From: Prevotella sp. AGR2160
Lineage (GTDB): Bacteria; Bacteroidota; Bacteroidia; Bacteroidales; Bacteroidaceae
Length of the DNA: 64,000 nucleotides
Assembly: GCF_000424185.1 (NCBI RefSeq)
Contig: NZ_AUJK01000016.1
Location: 1 to 64,000 of the forward strand
Direction of reading: 5' to 3'
How positions within the stretch are numbered: position 1 is the stretch's first letter; each line of letters begins with the position of its first letter. Positions 17,051 to 26,027 of this stretch are shown here, in pieces. Below the pieces are notes generated by a model, which was given only the letters and a program-made list of their open reading frames with translations, ran no database searches and had not been told where the DNA came from. Both the position numbers and the translations under genes were made by a program.

Positions 17051-17836
17051 ATGAAGATTGCTCTTATCATCTCAACCTACAACTGGCCGGAAGCTCTCAA
17101 ACTTTGTCTTCAGAGCGTTATGGCACAAACGCGGGTGCCCAATGAAGTGATCATTGCAGATGACGGATCAAAGTCTGCAACAAAAGAACTGATAGAATCC
17201 TTCCAGCCAAAATTTCCATGTCCGCTCAAGCATGCATGGATACCCGACGAGGGCTTCCAACTGGCTAAATCGCGTAATAATGCCATACGCAACTACTGCA
17301 CAAGTGATTACATCATTTTTATAGATCAGGATATTATTCTTGACAAGAATTTCATTCGTGACCATGAGCGGATAGCCCAAAAGGGGTGTTTCGTTACCGG
17401 AGGCCGTACTAAACTGTTGAAGCCTCTTACAGACTATTTGCTACAAGGAGGCAAGAGTAACCTTAACTTCTTCAACAAAGGCATCCACAGAAAGATAAAC
17501 ATGCTTCATCTGCCTTTCCTGCATCCTATAACCCGCTATATGTACTGTTGGAAACCGCTCTATGGCAGAGGGGCCAATATGGCCATGTGGAAAGCAGACT
17601 TAGAACAGATCAACGGCTTTGATGAAGAGATAAAAGGATACGGCGGAGAAGATGTGGATGTCTTTAACCGTCTTGAGAACTGTGGTATCAAGAAGAAGTA
17701 TGCCCAGTTCTGCGCCATTGGGCATCATCTATACCATAAGAGAGAGGATGTATTAGAAAAGAATATGCATATTGCTTTCGACCAACCTGATCGTAAGAGA
17801 TGCCGCCTGGGATTAACAACATTGTCAAACATTTAG
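17051..17836 (+). CDS. Glycosyltransferase family 2 with GT7-type C-terminal part
   Basis: Predicted to add a sugar to the LPS core or surface glycan at the cytoplasmic face. The 261-residue GT-A protein begins with ALIISTYNWPEALKLCLQS, has the nucleotide-binding IIADDGS (about 35-41), the metal-binding IDQD (about 90-93), and the C-terminal NGFDEEIKGYGGEDVDV block typical of the galactosyltransferase-like 7C domain. There is no membrane segment. Codons are richer in A/T than in neighbouring housekeeping genes, as often seen for LPS glycosyltransferases that move between strains. The next gene starts 6 nt later. Confidence 0.85.
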   Translation: MKIALIISTYNWPEALKLCLQSVMAQTRVPNEVIIADDGSKSATKELIESFQPKFPCPLKHAWIPDEGFQLAKSRNNAIRNYCTSDYIIFIDQDIILDKNFIRDHERIAQKGCFVTGGRTKLLKPLTDYLLQGGKSNLNFFNKGIHRKINMLHLPFLHPITRYMYCWKPLYGRGANMAMWKADLEQINGFDEEIKGYGGEDVDVFNRLENCGIKKKYAQFCAIGHHLYHKREDVLEKNMHIAFDQPDRKRCRLGLTTLSNI

Positions 17837-17842
17837 ACTATT

Positions 17843-18850
17843 ATGACGAAGGTCCTCACTGTTATTATACCGTCCTACAACATGCAGAGCTATTTAGGAC
17901 GTTGTCTCGACTCCCTCAAATATCCGCTGCAGTCACGCTTGCAAGTGATCATCGTAAATGACGGCAGCAAAGACCACACGCTTGATATTGCCAGGGAGTA
18001 TGAGCGGCAATGGCCTGACATCTATCAGGTCATTGACAAGCCCAACGGCAACTATGGCTCCTGCATCAATGCGGCTCTGCCATTGGCAAAAGGTAAATAC
18101 ATCAAGGTGCTCGACGCCGACGACTGCTTCGATCCGGCTTCTCTCAACCAACTGCTTGAGAAGCTGAGCAACCTCTCTGTCGATATGGTCATCACCGACT
18201 ATGTCAAAGTGTGGCCTGACAAAGAGGAGCGGATGCATTGTCCGCTTACCCCGAGCAAGCCTTTAGACTTTCTCCCACTCTGCAAAGAGAGAAAGATCTG
18301 GAATCTGTGGATGCACAATGTCACTTATCTTACCCAGCACCTCAAGGATCTGAGATACCATCAGACGGAAGGCATCTCATACACTGACCAAGAATGGATC
18401 TTCCAACCTTTTACAGCCGTAAGAACAGTTGTCTATCTGAATCTTCCTTTGTATCGGTATACTTTAGGCAGAGAGGGACAGACCATGAGCAACGCGTTTC
18501 AGAAATCACACTTCGCTGATAACATTGTCTGCACATGCCATATGATCCAGCTCTACACGACATTTCAGAATGCACCGGAGGCTATACGTCAGTTCCTTGA
18601 ATACAAGCTTTACCGAAGACTCCGATATATATACCGCACCTATATCGTTAAACAAGGTATGCTCAATGATCCGAATCTGCAGCATCTCGACGATGTCTTA
18701 CATCAGTTTACACCCGATCTGTACAAGGCAGTAGGCGATATCTTGCTCAGCAAGCCCCTGCTTCCAATACGGTATATTAAGCTTTGGCGCCGCGCCCCTC
18801 ATAGCAGAAAGCTTCGCGTTGCCTTGAAACTATACAAGATGATACATTAA
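17843..18850 (+). CDS. Glycosyltransferase family 2
   Basis: A 335-residue GT-A enzyme: VIIPSYNMQSYLGRCLDSL at the N-terminus, IIVNDGSKDHT (about 35-45) and the metal motif VLDADDCFDP (about 90-99). The C-terminal 130 residues are basic and helical and probably bind the acceptor. Donor and acceptor are unknown. It is downstream of another GT2 by 6 nt and should be in the same transcript. Confidence 0.85.
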   Translation: MTKVLTVIIPSYNMQSYLGRCLDSLKYPLQSRLQVIIVNDGSKDHTLDIAREYERQWPDIYQVIDKPNGNYGSCINAALPLAKGKYIKVLDADDCFDPASLNQLLEKLSNLSVDMVITDYVKVWPDKEERMHCPLTPSKPLDFLPLCKERKIWNLWMHNVTYLTQHLKDLRYHQTEGISYTDQEWIFQPFTAVRTVVYLNLPLYRYTLGREGQTMSNAFQKSHFADNIVCTCHMIQLYTTFQNAPEAIRQFLEYKLYRRLRYIYRTYIVKQGMLNDPNLQHLDDVLHQFTPDLYKAVGDILLSKPLLPIRYIKLWRRAPHSRKLRVALKLYKMIH

Positions 18851-18889
18851 TAAAATCAAGAAAGACACCCTAATTTCAAATACCTCGAC

Positions 18890-19021
18890 ATGACAACCTT
18901 CCACGGCAAACGGCCACAAATTTCTGCTCATTGGAGACGAAAAGCCCTCCTCTCAAAGTTGCTCATCGCCCTTCATCTCAAAAGCAGAAGATACCGGAAA
19001 GACTTCGGTGGCGAATTTTAA
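18890..19021 (+). CDS. 43-residue basic open frame, possible gene remnant
   Basis: ATG at 18890 to TAA at 19019-19021. The peptide is strongly basic with SKLLIALHLKSRRYRKDFGG near the end. It lies at the tail-to-tail junction between the plus-strand GT2 and the minus-strand galactofuranosyltransferase-like gene. No promoter or ribosome-binding site is apparent. I do not recognise it; it could be a remnant of a transferred gene. The rest of the 196-nt gap contains nothing I can identify. Confidence 0.25.
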   Translation: MTTFHGKRPQISAHWRRKALLSKLLIALHLKSRRYRKDFGGEF

Positions 19022-19046
19022 TTTCCGGGGTAACTTGATCTCCGTT

Positions 19047-20072
19047 TCACTCCATATTCCTCAAAGCTTCTTCGATGGCTTTTTGGAAGAAGGTACCCTG
19101 AGACAGTTGACGGGCTACCCGACAGACACGCTGTCTCATCAAGGAGAAATCATCTGCGCTAATGTTTGCCAACCGCTGAGGGAGCTCACGAATACTGGAT
19201 ATGGTGATACCGATTCCTTCTTGCTCTATGAAAGGGGCTAGGGCAGCCTCTTTCCAGATAATAACCGGCAAGCCGGCACGCAGATAGAAAGATACTTTGT
19301 GCGGACTATTTACCTTTAGGTATTCTCCAAAAGACCCCGTGCAGCCATCCAAGCTATCACCATCCCAGACGAGACCAAAATCGCCGCCGACAGAAGTAAT
19401 AAACCTATCAGCAGGCTGGAAGCCATGAAAGATAAAATTCTTCTCTCGCTTCAGTGCCGGCATTCTATCCCCATCTCCATAAATATGCAGTTCAAAACCT
19501 TTGACGTATGGAGGCGTCTGCAAGAAAAACGCATTCTTTCTCATGGCCAGACTTCCGGCATAGACGATATGATAGGGTTGCCCTATCGTATGTTGATAGG
19601 ACTGAGGAGTAGAGGGGGAACGATAATCAAACAAGCCTAATGCTCCCATCTGAGTCGTCAAGCCATGGTTTTCTAACCAAGACTTCATCCTGTCATTGGA
19701 AGCAATAACGAAATCAGCATGCGACAAACGATGGATCTCCTTCCGGACCGTCAACTTCTTTCTACGGAAAGACCCCAGATCATGAATTAACGCCATCGTC
19801 TTTGCCCCTTTGAGATGAGCCATGAAACAAATAAAAGAGAAATATTTCTTCACGGGGTATTGCAACACCAGCTTGTCTCCTCTACGCAACATAATAATTG
19901 CCTTCAAGACACTGAGCAAATCGTAAAAGAAGATATATACCTTGTTTTTGCCCATCGTTTGAGGCAATCCTATATTTCGGAAGCCCATGAGTTCCATTGT
20001 CTTTTCATTATCTGTTTTCGCTTTGTTTCCTGCGGAAGTCAGATTCCGATAACATCTGGAAAGATACACCAT
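19047..20072 (-). CDS. Glycosyltransferase, GT4-type (beta-1,6-galactofuranosyltransferase-like)
   Basis: 341 residues. The start MVYLSRCYRN, followed by SAGNKAKTDNE, matches the N-terminus of the WbbI-like galactofuranosyltransferases; an ATG three codons upstream (20081) is an alternative. GT-B features include the nucleotide-sugar-side block YAGSLAMRKNAF and the C-terminal NSPHKVSFYLRAGLPVI, where retaining GT4 enzymes keep their helix. It would add a sugar, perhaps galactofuranose, to a surface glycan. No UDP-Galp mutase is in the window. It is transcribed against the surrounding genes from its own promoter (20109-20140). Confidence 0.8.
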   Translation of the reverse strand: MVYLSRCYRNLTSAGNKAKTDNEKTMELMGFRNIGLPQTMGKNKVYIFFYDLLSVLKAIIMLRRGDKLVLQYPVKKYFSFICFMAHLKGAKTMALIHDLGSFRRKKLTVRKEIHRLSHADFVIASNDRMKSWLENHGLTTQMGALGLFDYRSPSTPQSYQHTIGQPYHIVYAGSLAMRKNAFFLQTPPYVKGFELHIYGDGDRMPALKREKNFIFHGFQPADRFITSVGGDFGLVWDGDSLDGCTGSFGEYLKVNSPHKVSFYLRAGLPVIIWKEAALAPFIEQEGIGITISSIRELPQRLANISADDFSLMRQRVCRVARQLSQGTFFQKAIEEALRNME

Positions 20073-20108
20073 TCGTCCCATTTTCAGCCATTCTATTTGA
20101 TTCGCATG

Positions 20109-20140
20109 CAAAGGTATCGCTTTTTATTCATCCCAACAAA
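20109..20140 (-). promoter_or_regulatory. Promoter of the minus-strand glycosyltransferase
   Basis: Minus-strand TTTG (20140-20137), 20 nt, TACCTTTG (20116-20109). The -33 box lies inside one unit of a tandem 14-bp repeat. Confidence 0.75.
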
Positions 20141-20154
20141 TTCATCCCAACAAA
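20127..20154. repeat. Tandem 14-bp repeat between divergent promoters
   Basis: TTCATCCCAACAAA occurs twice in a row (20127-20140, 20141-20154). Both copies end in CAAA, which read on the minus strand is a -33 TTTG, so copy number sets which TTTG is 20 nt from the -7 box. Confidence 0.7.
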
Positions 20155-20168
20155 AAATGTCCCGATAT

Positions 20169-20200
20169 TTTGTTTACCAAAAAGAAATGTAGTACTTTTG
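20169..20200 (+). promoter_or_regulatory. Promoter of the WaaP-like kinase gene
   Basis: TTTG (20169-20172), 20 nt, TACTTTTG (20193-20200). The ATG at 20209 is only 8 nt behind the -7 box, so the message is nearly leaderless. Confidence 0.75.
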
Positions 20201-20208
20201 CAGACAAT

Positions 20209-20970
20209 ATGATCAGAATGCAATTCCTCAGCACGCGCTATCAGCAATACCGGGATTTTCTCCTGGCCCTTCCCGCACGGATGGACCGGGAGGGTGAATA
20301 CGTGTATGGCGGCAAGCGGAACCTCATCAAGCGCTTTACGGCACCCGATGGGGAACAGCTCATCGTCAAGCGGTTCCACCGGCCGCGGTTCCTCAACATC
20401 CTCGTCTATTCCTGGGGCCTGCGCAAGCCAAAAGGTGAACGGGCCTGCCGCTATGCCGCCGTGCTGCGGGACCATCATATCGGCACGCCGGAGCCCATCG
20501 CCTATATCGAGGAGCGGCAGGGCGGCCTGCTGCGTGAGAGCTGGCTGATCACCTCACAATGTCCCTACGGGCATCTGCTCTATGAGATGGGCACGGCGGA
20601 GCCGGAGGTCTATGAGCCCGTGGCCCATGCCCTTGCCGTCTTTACGGCTCACATGCATGACGAGGGGATCCTGCATAAGGATTTCTCACCGGGGAATATT
20701 CTCTGGGACAGAAAAGAGGACGGCAACATCGTCTTCTCTCTCGTGGATATCAACCGCATGTATTTCGGAGATATCGATATCCATCGCGGCTGCGCCAACT
20801 TCGCCCGTCTGTGGGGCCCGAAGCGGTTCATCGAAATCCTTGTGCGCGATTATGCCCGTCAGCGCCATTTCGACGAGGAGAAGGCCGTAGTGATCGCCCT
20901 CGAGGCCCGCAGGAAGTTCTGGACAAGATTCAGGAAGAAACACGACGTACCCTTTCAACTCGAACTGTAA
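20209..20970 (+). CDS. LPS core kinase (WaaP/Kdo kinase-like)
   Basis: Predicted to phosphorylate a sugar of the inner core or Kdo, using ATP at the cytoplasmic membrane face. The 253-residue protein has a kinase fold: VKRFHRPRFLN near residue 47 with the ATP-binding Lys, the catalytic loop LHKDFSPGNILWD (about 154-166, HxD...N) and the metal Asp in LVDINRMYFGD. A phosphate at this site is a known way to strengthen the outer membrane. ATG 20209 is preferred because an upstream TTG lies inside the promoter; ATG 20218 is an alternative. The next gene starts within its stop codon. Confidence 0.82.
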   Translation: MIRMQFLSTRYQQYRDFLLALPARMDREGEYVYGGKRNLIKRFTAPDGEQLIVKRFHRPRFLNILVYSWGLRKPKGERACRYAAVLRDHHIGTPEPIAYIEERQGGLLRESWLITSQCPYGHLLYEMGTAEPEVYEPVAHALAVFTAHMHDEGILHKDFSPGNILWDRKEDGNIVFSLVDINRMYFGDIDIHRGCANFARLWGPKRFIEILVRDYARQRHFDEEKAVVIALEARRKFWTRFRKKHDVPFQLEL

Positions 20971-21767
20971 TGACCCTAGGAGTTATCATATCTACTTATA
21001 ATAATCCCCAATGGCTTGAGAAGACCTTATGGGGATATGCCTGCCAGAAGCGGAAAGCCGATGAGATCATCATTGCTGATGACGGATCCGGACCGGAGAC
21101 GGCACGGCTTATTGAAGATTATGCCCGACTGTTACCCATCAAACATGTATGGCACGAAGATCAAGGCTTCCGAAAGACGATCATCCTCAACAAGGCTTTA
21201 CGTATTGCGGAGAGTGATTATCTTGTTTTTACCGATCAGGACTGTGTGCCACGCTCTGATTTCCTCGCGGTCCATGAGAAGTATGCCGAAGAGGGCTTTT
21301 TCCTCTCCGGCGGCTATTTCAAACTTCCCATGAGTATCAGCCGACAACTGACAAGAGAAGACATACAAAGCGGAAGGGCCTTTCAGCTGAGATGGCTGAA
21401 GAGTCAGGGAGTGCCCACAAGTTTCAAATGTACCAAACTTTTCCAAAGCCATACTTTCTCCATCCTGATGAACCATATCACTCCCACGCATGCCACTTGG
21501 AACGGCATGAACTCCAGTGGATGGCGACAGGATATCCTTGCTTCCCATGGTTTCGATGAACGGATGGCTTATGGTGGCGAGGACCGTGAGTTGGGTGAAC
21601 GACTGAGAAACGCAGGCATTCATTCCAAGCAGATCCGTTACAGTGCCATTGTACTGCATCTGGATCATAAACGCCCCTATGTCAATCAGGAAGCATGGGC
21701 CCGGAACAATGCCATTCGGAAAGAGACAAGGGAAAAACATCTTGTTGCAACAGAACACGGATTATAA
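20970..21767 (+). CDS. Glycosyltransferase family 2 with GT7-type C-terminal part
   Basis: A 265-residue GT-A enzyme, same architecture as the gene at 17051: GVIISTYNNPQWLEKTLWG, IIADDGSGPET, metal motif FTDQDCVP and C-terminal HGFDERMAYGGEDRELGERL. It begins inside the stop codon of the kinase gene (TAATG), so both are translated together and probably act on the same LPS core region. The two similar enzymes may add successive or alternative residues. Donor unknown. Confidence 0.86.
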   Translation: MTLGVIISTYNNPQWLEKTLWGYACQKRKADEIIIADDGSGPETARLIEDYARLLPIKHVWHEDQGFRKTIILNKALRIAESDYLVFTDQDCVPRSDFLAVHEKYAEEGFFLSGGYFKLPMSISRQLTREDIQSGRAFQLRWLKSQGVPTSFKCTKLFQSHTFSILMNHITPTHATWNGMNSSGWRQDILASHGFDERMAYGGEDRELGERLRNAGIHSKQIRYSAIVLHLDHKRPYVNQEAWARNNAIRKETREKHLVATEHGL

Positions 21768-21797
21768 CACTTACTTGAAGAGAATCACTCCCTCTTC

Positions 21798-21828
21798 TTT
21801 GTTTTCTCATTTTCTTGTCGTACCTTTG
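21798..21828 (+). promoter_or_regulatory. Promoter of the LtaS/sulfatase-type gene
   Basis: TTTG (21798-21801), 19 nt, TACCTTTG (21821-21828); ATG 35 nt downstream. Confidence 0.75.
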
Positions 21829-21862
21829 CAAGTCCATAGCAATAAATCTGGAAAAGAGCAAA

Positions 21863-23806
21863 ATGAAGCGTGTTTCTCAATTTCTAAAGACGGCAGTGTT
21901 CCTGTTGTCGTTACATGTGGTGGGACTGTTGCTGATGTCCCTCTTTCGTTTGATAGAATTTTTCTGCCTCCACGGGATGATCGTGGAAAAGGGGGCCAGT
22001 ATCCTTCAGGCCTTCCTACGTGGATTATGGTTTGATAATGTGGTGGGATGCTACATCCTCATCCTTCCCATGGCGGTATTGCTCATTGCCGCCCTCCTGG
22101 GACAGGTACAGAAAGGCTGGAGACAAGGAGCCGTGATCTGGTATGATATCCTACTGGGCATCGTGCTGATGACTTCTGCCGCCAATATCCCCTATTTCCA
22201 TTATTTCCTGAAGAATATCAACGCCAGTATCTTCGGATGGTTCGGCTATGCGGGGACAACGGCCGGAATGGTCTTTCAGGAAAAGTCATGGTGGGGATAT
22301 ATCCTCCTTTATTTTATTTCTCTGTCCTTGCTGATCTATGCCAACCATAGGATACAAAAGGTTTTCAACCGTTGGATAGGCCAGCAAACTACCGACAGCC
22401 ACTCATGGGGCTCCTATACGACAAGAGGAGTTATCACGGTGGCCTTGTTAGCACTCTGTCTCTTGGGTATCCGTGGACGTACCGGTTACAACCCCATCAA
22501 GATCAGCGAGGCTTACTACTGTGATGATCCCTTCCTCAACCAACTCGGCATCTCACCCTCCTTTAACCTTCTCACGAGTGCGCTTGACGACATGCGCAAG
22601 GAGAATCAGGAACTGCACCTCATGCCCTATCCTCAGGCCATCTCTTTTGCCCGTCAGAGCCTGAATATTACGGGGCACGTGGATAGTCTGGACGTATTAC
22701 GACGCCAGGTGACAGCAGAAGGAGCCCCGAAGAAATATAATGTGGTGATCATTCTCATGGAGTCGATGTCTGGCAAGCTCATGCAGACTTTTGGTCAGCA
22801 GGAACACCTCACGCCGACCCTTGACAGTCTGTATCATCACTCCTTGGCCTTCATGAACTATTATTCCGCCGGTACTCATACAAACATAGGTATTACAGCA
22901 ACGCTCTATTCCTTCCCTGCCCTGATGTCACGCAACCTCATGAAAGGAACGGTAACGCCACATCGGGAAGGAATACCTACCGTGCTTCACGCCGCCGGAT
23001 ACCGCAACAGTTTCTTCATGACGCATGAGGCACAGTATGACAATATGAACGCTTTTCTGCGAACCAACGGATATGATGATATCTATTCACAGGAAGACTA
23101 TCCGAGGAGTCAGCGTGTCAACGCCTTTGGCGTGAGTGATCATTTCCTCTTCGACTATGCGCTGGGAAAAATCAATGCGCAAGCCCGGAAGAAGGGGCCT
23201 TGGATGGCTACGCTGCTGACGATCAGCAATCATCCGCCCTATGTCGTCCCTTCCTTCTTCCATCCTAAGACAAAGAAGCCGGAGACACAGATCGTGGAAT
23301 ATGCCGACTGGGCGATCGGCGACTTTCTGAGGAAGGCCCGTCGGGAGCCTTGGTACAAAAACACCATCTTTGTGCTGAGTGCTGACCACGGGAAAGTGGT
23401 AGGACCGACAGACGCGGCAGTACCACAATCATACAACCACATCCCTCTGATCATCTTCGGTCCTGGTATCTCACCAAGACAGTATGATGGTCTCGCCGGA
23501 CAAATTGATGTCATGCCCACCCTGCTTGGCATCCTCCATCGCAGCTACAGCTATGGCGGATTTGGCATAGACCTCCTCCGCCGGCAACGTCCGATGATCT
23601 TCTACAGTGCGGATAACCAAGTCATCGCCCGTAGCAAGGACCGTTGTTACATCTATGAGCCCGACATCAACCGCAGTTTTTGTTATGATGTGCGACCCCA
23701 TTGGCAACTGCGTGTCAACCGCAAGGAGAAGCAATTCTCTCCCCTGCGCCACTATGTCTTTGCGATGGAACAGTGCGCGGAGTGGCTGTATAGGAAAAAC
23801 CAGTAA
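21863..23806 (+). CDS. LTA synthase/sulfatase-family membrane transferase
   Basis: 647 residues: five N-terminal membrane segments (about 10-205) and a large periplasmic alkaline-phosphatase-type domain. Metal ligands and nucleophile can be traced: ILMESMSG (Glu), SAGTHTNIGI (likely nucleophile Thr) and VLSADHGKV (Asp, His). Relatives move phosphoglycerol or phosphoethanolamine from a phospholipid head group to a glycan. The place among LPS genes suggests decoration of LPS or capsule in this organism; teichoic acid is not expected. ATG 21863 is chosen because the earlier in-frame start lies within the promoter. It is transcribed towards the GT39 gene and their stops are 8 nt apart. Confidence 0.84.
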   Translation: MKRVSQFLKTAVFLLSLHVVGLLLMSLFRLIEFFCLHGMIVEKGASILQAFLRGLWFDNVVGCYILILPMAVLLIAALLGQVQKGWRQGAVIWYDILLGIVLMTSAANIPYFHYFLKNINASIFGWFGYAGTTAGMVFQEKSWWGYILLYFISLSLLIYANHRIQKVFNRWIGQQTTDSHSWGSYTTRGVITVALLALCLLGIRGRTGYNPIKISEAYYCDDPFLNQLGISPSFNLLTSALDDMRKENQELHLMPYPQAISFARQSLNITGHVDSLDVLRRQVTAEGAPKKYNVVIILMESMSGKLMQTFGQQEHLTPTLDSLYHHSLAFMNYYSAGTHTNIGITATLYSFPALMSRNLMKGTVTPHREGIPTVLHAAGYRNSFFMTHEAQYDNMNAFLRTNGYDDIYSQEDYPRSQRVNAFGVSDHFLFDYALGKINAQARKKGPWMATLLTISNHPPYVVPSFFHPKTKKPETQIVEYADWAIGDFLRKARREPWYKNTIFVLSADHGKVVGPTDAAVPQSYNHIPLIIFGPGISPRQYDGLAGQIDVMPTLLGILHRSYSYGGFGIDLLRRQRPMIFYSADNQVIARSKDRCYIYEPDINRSFCYDVRPHWQLRVNRKEKQFSPLRHYVFAMEQCAEWLYRKNQ

Positions 23807-23826
23807 GGCAGCATTTACTGCCTTAC
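23803..23826. terminator. Hairpin over two convergent stop codons
   Basis: GTAAGGCAG (23803-23811) and CTGCCTTAC (23818-23826) form a perfect 9-bp stem with a 6-nt loop. The plus-strand TAA (23804-23806) is in the stem and the minus-strand TAA (23817-23815) is in the loop. The T tracts are short, so it may stabilise 3' ends rather than end transcription by itself. Confidence 0.6.
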
Positions 23827-25602
23827 CATTTTCCGGCGTTGTGCGGACAACTTTTGCAGCCCGGCCGGATTTTGCCGACATTGAAATCTATAAACGACCA
23901 TATCACGCTTAGGTGCCCGGTAGACAGGCTGGAAGGAATAGCCTTCCTGCTCGAATACCGGGAAGAACTGTTTGGCATCATCTCGGGTGATCAGCAAAAA
24001 TCCCTTCTGTGGGCACTGGATATAGAAATTGCCGATCCGGTTATGGAGATAGAAATTCACTTCAAAGAAATGTACGGGATCACCCTTGGCACGGACGGAA
24101 GCAGCGATAAACTCATACATCTTTCCCTCCCGTTCAGGAGCCACCCTGTCTATCTCTGCGGAAATAGATTTCACGGATTTCACATTGAGCACCGCCGGGG
24201 AATAGCCACCATCGATACCGATATAAAGAAAAAGCGTCAGGATGATCGGCGCAAACACCATCCGGTCAGCCCTTGTGTCCTTTCTCAGGAATATCCACCA
24301 ACCGATTCCGCCCATAAGCGGGAGGAGCAAGCACAGCCAGGTAAAGAAACCACTCAGATGTTCCAAAGCCTGTAAAGTCGCGATATTATCTGCGGCATGC
24401 CGGCCATGAAAGATGGTGGTAGGAATAGCACCCGTCATCACGATGATCAGGAGGATAAAAGCAACAATACCCAGTGTCGCCAACACCCCGCCATATGCAC
24501 GTAAAGTCTTCTTGTGCTGATCCGCCATGAAAAGGAGGAAGCGAGCCACGAAATAGCTCAGGAAAGGATAGAGCGGCATGAGGTATACGCTACGCTTACT
24601 CTGTGGGATACAATAGAACACAAAGATGATGACTACTGCCACGAAGGCGAAGAGGTCCACGGGATTCATGTCTGTCAACCATTTCCAACCTTTGCCAGCC
24701 CACTCTCTGACAGGCGTCTGCACCTTATGATAGGATAAAACGAAGAGAGCGAACAGTCCCAAAAGCGTGTAAGGAAGGAAACCGCTCACGAGTGTAAAGA
24801 TATTATAGTACCAAGGATTGACGCAGGAATCGTAAGCCATGGTATTGGTCATCCGCCCGATATTCTCTTCATACACAAGATCGAGGAATGCCTGTCCTCC
24901 TTGACGATAGGCTGCATAATACCAAAGTGCCGGAATAATCAGACTGATGACGGCAAAGGCGAATAGTAAGAAGAAAGCTTTGAAGAAATTCTCTTTTCTC
25001 AGCAAAAGGAAGACACCCGTCACCAGACAAGGAATAATGATGCCCACAGGACCTTTCGTCAGTGTGGCAAGACTCATCCACAAGATAGCCCATAACGGAA
25101 TACCCCTCATTCCTCTTTCATACCAGTGATAAAGAGCGTAGAGAGCTCCTACGGTAAGAGCGGTAAGCACCATGTCCACACGACAATTGACACCATTCCG
25201 ATGGAGTTCAAAAGTCGTAAAGGCCACCAATGCCGTGAGCAGCCCCATCTGTACCCCTTTCCTTCTTGCAAAGAAAGAAAATGTTGCCATGGTCATAGCT
25301 ATGAGGGCCAGCGCAGAAGGCAGACGTGATGAGCCTTCTGTGACATCACCGCGCACCAGGGAAACGGCTGCCACGCACCAATGGAAGAAAGGGGGTTTAT
25401 AAGCCGTTTCACCTCCGTTATTTCGTGGCAGTATCCAGTTGCCACTATGTATCATAGAATAGGAGACAATAGCCTCTCGTGGCTCACCCTTTGTATGATA
25501 TTCTGCCAGGCCGATAAAAGGTAGTAACGTGAGCATGGCAACAACCAGCAGACAGAGAAAGTATTTTCCTTCCTTGGAATGACAATAGTGCGATAATTGC
25601 AT
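23815..25602 (-). CDS. ArnT/PMT-like glycosyltransferase family 39
   Basis: A 595-residue inner-membrane enzyme with about 11-13 transmembrane segments. The first periplasmic loop has YHTKGEPREAIVSYSMIHSG followed by NWILPRNNGGETAYKPP, the pattern of ArnT and relatives, where the acidic residue in the loop is catalytic. Such enzymes take a sugar from undecaprenyl phosphate and transfer it to lipid A or protein in the periplasm. It is the last gene of an operon (deacetylase, GT2, GtrA, GT39) whose earlier steps would make and flip that donor. The C-terminal soluble part (about 455-595) is longer than in minimal GT39 proteins. Confidence 0.86.
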   Translation of the reverse strand: MQLSHYCHSKEGKYFLCLLVVAMLTLLPFIGLAEYHTKGEPREAIVSYSMIHSGNWILPRNNGGETAYKPPFFHWCVAAVSLVRGDVTEGSSRLPSALALIAMTMATFSFFARRKGVQMGLLTALVAFTTFELHRNGVNCRVDMVLTALTVGALYALYHWYERGMRGIPLWAILWMSLATLTKGPVGIIIPCLVTGVFLLLRKENFFKAFFLLFAFAVISLIIPALWYYAAYRQGGQAFLDLVYEENIGRMTNTMAYDSCVNPWYYNIFTLVSGFLPYTLLGLFALFVLSYHKVQTPVREWAGKGWKWLTDMNPVDLFAFVAVVIIFVFYCIPQSKRSVYLMPLYPFLSYFVARFLLFMADQHKKTLRAYGGVLATLGIVAFILLIIVMTGAIPTTIFHGRHAADNIATLQALEHLSGFFTWLCLLLPLMGGIGWWIFLRKDTRADRMVFAPIILTLFLYIGIDGGYSPAVLNVKSVKSISAEIDRVAPEREGKMYEFIAASVRAKGDPVHFFEVNFYLHNRIGNFYIQCPQKGFLLITRDDAKQFFPVFEQEGYSFQPVYRAPKRDMVVYRFQCRQNPAGLQKLSAQRRKMVRQ

Positions 25603-25607
25603 AGTCC

Positions 25608-26024
25608 TTATTTTTTTCTAAATGTATATACGAGTTGCAGAATGAGAAAGTTGATCGGTACGACGATGATCATCACGCAGATCGGTGCCAGCCAGTCGCT
25701 GAGCCCGATCCATACGAAGAGGTTCAACAAAGCCATCTCCAACAGATAGTTCAGGGCATGGCTGCCGATGAACCCCGCGAGATTTCCCTTGCTCGGCCGC
25801 TTACGGAACGTGAAGTAGGTCGTAAGGAAATAGTTGACGATCAGTCCACCGATATATCCTCCCGTATAGGCGATGTTGTAATTCGCCACGAGGAGGATGA
25901 GACAGTAGATGCCGTAATGGATCAGCGAGCACGTCGTGCCCGTGATGCCGAAGCGGAAGATACGCCCCACCTCCTGTCTGACCTTCGGATTCTCCTGCCA
26001 GTATGTTTTCAGCCGTTCGTTCAT
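25608..26024 (-). CDS. GtrA-family membrane protein
   Basis: A 138-residue protein with four membrane segments (RFGITGTTCSLIHYGIYCL, YTGGYIGGLIVNYFL, ALNYLLEMALLNLFVWIG and APICVMIIVVPINFLI). GtrA proteins flip polyprenyl-phosphate-linked sugars across the inner membrane. The N in VNYFLTTYFTF is conserved in the family. It lies between the donor-making GT2 and the GT39 transferase, just where a flippase is expected. ATG 26024 follows an in-frame GTG by one codon; it starts 3 nt after the GT2 stop. Confidence 0.86.
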   Translation of the reverse strand: MNERLKTYWQENPKVRQEVGRIFRFGITGTTCSLIHYGIYCLILLVANYNIAYTGGYIGGLIVNYFLTTYFTFRKRPSKGNLAGFIGSHALNYLLEMALLNLFVWIGLSDWLAPICVMIIVVPINFLILQLVYTFRKK

Positions 26025-26027
26025 CAC

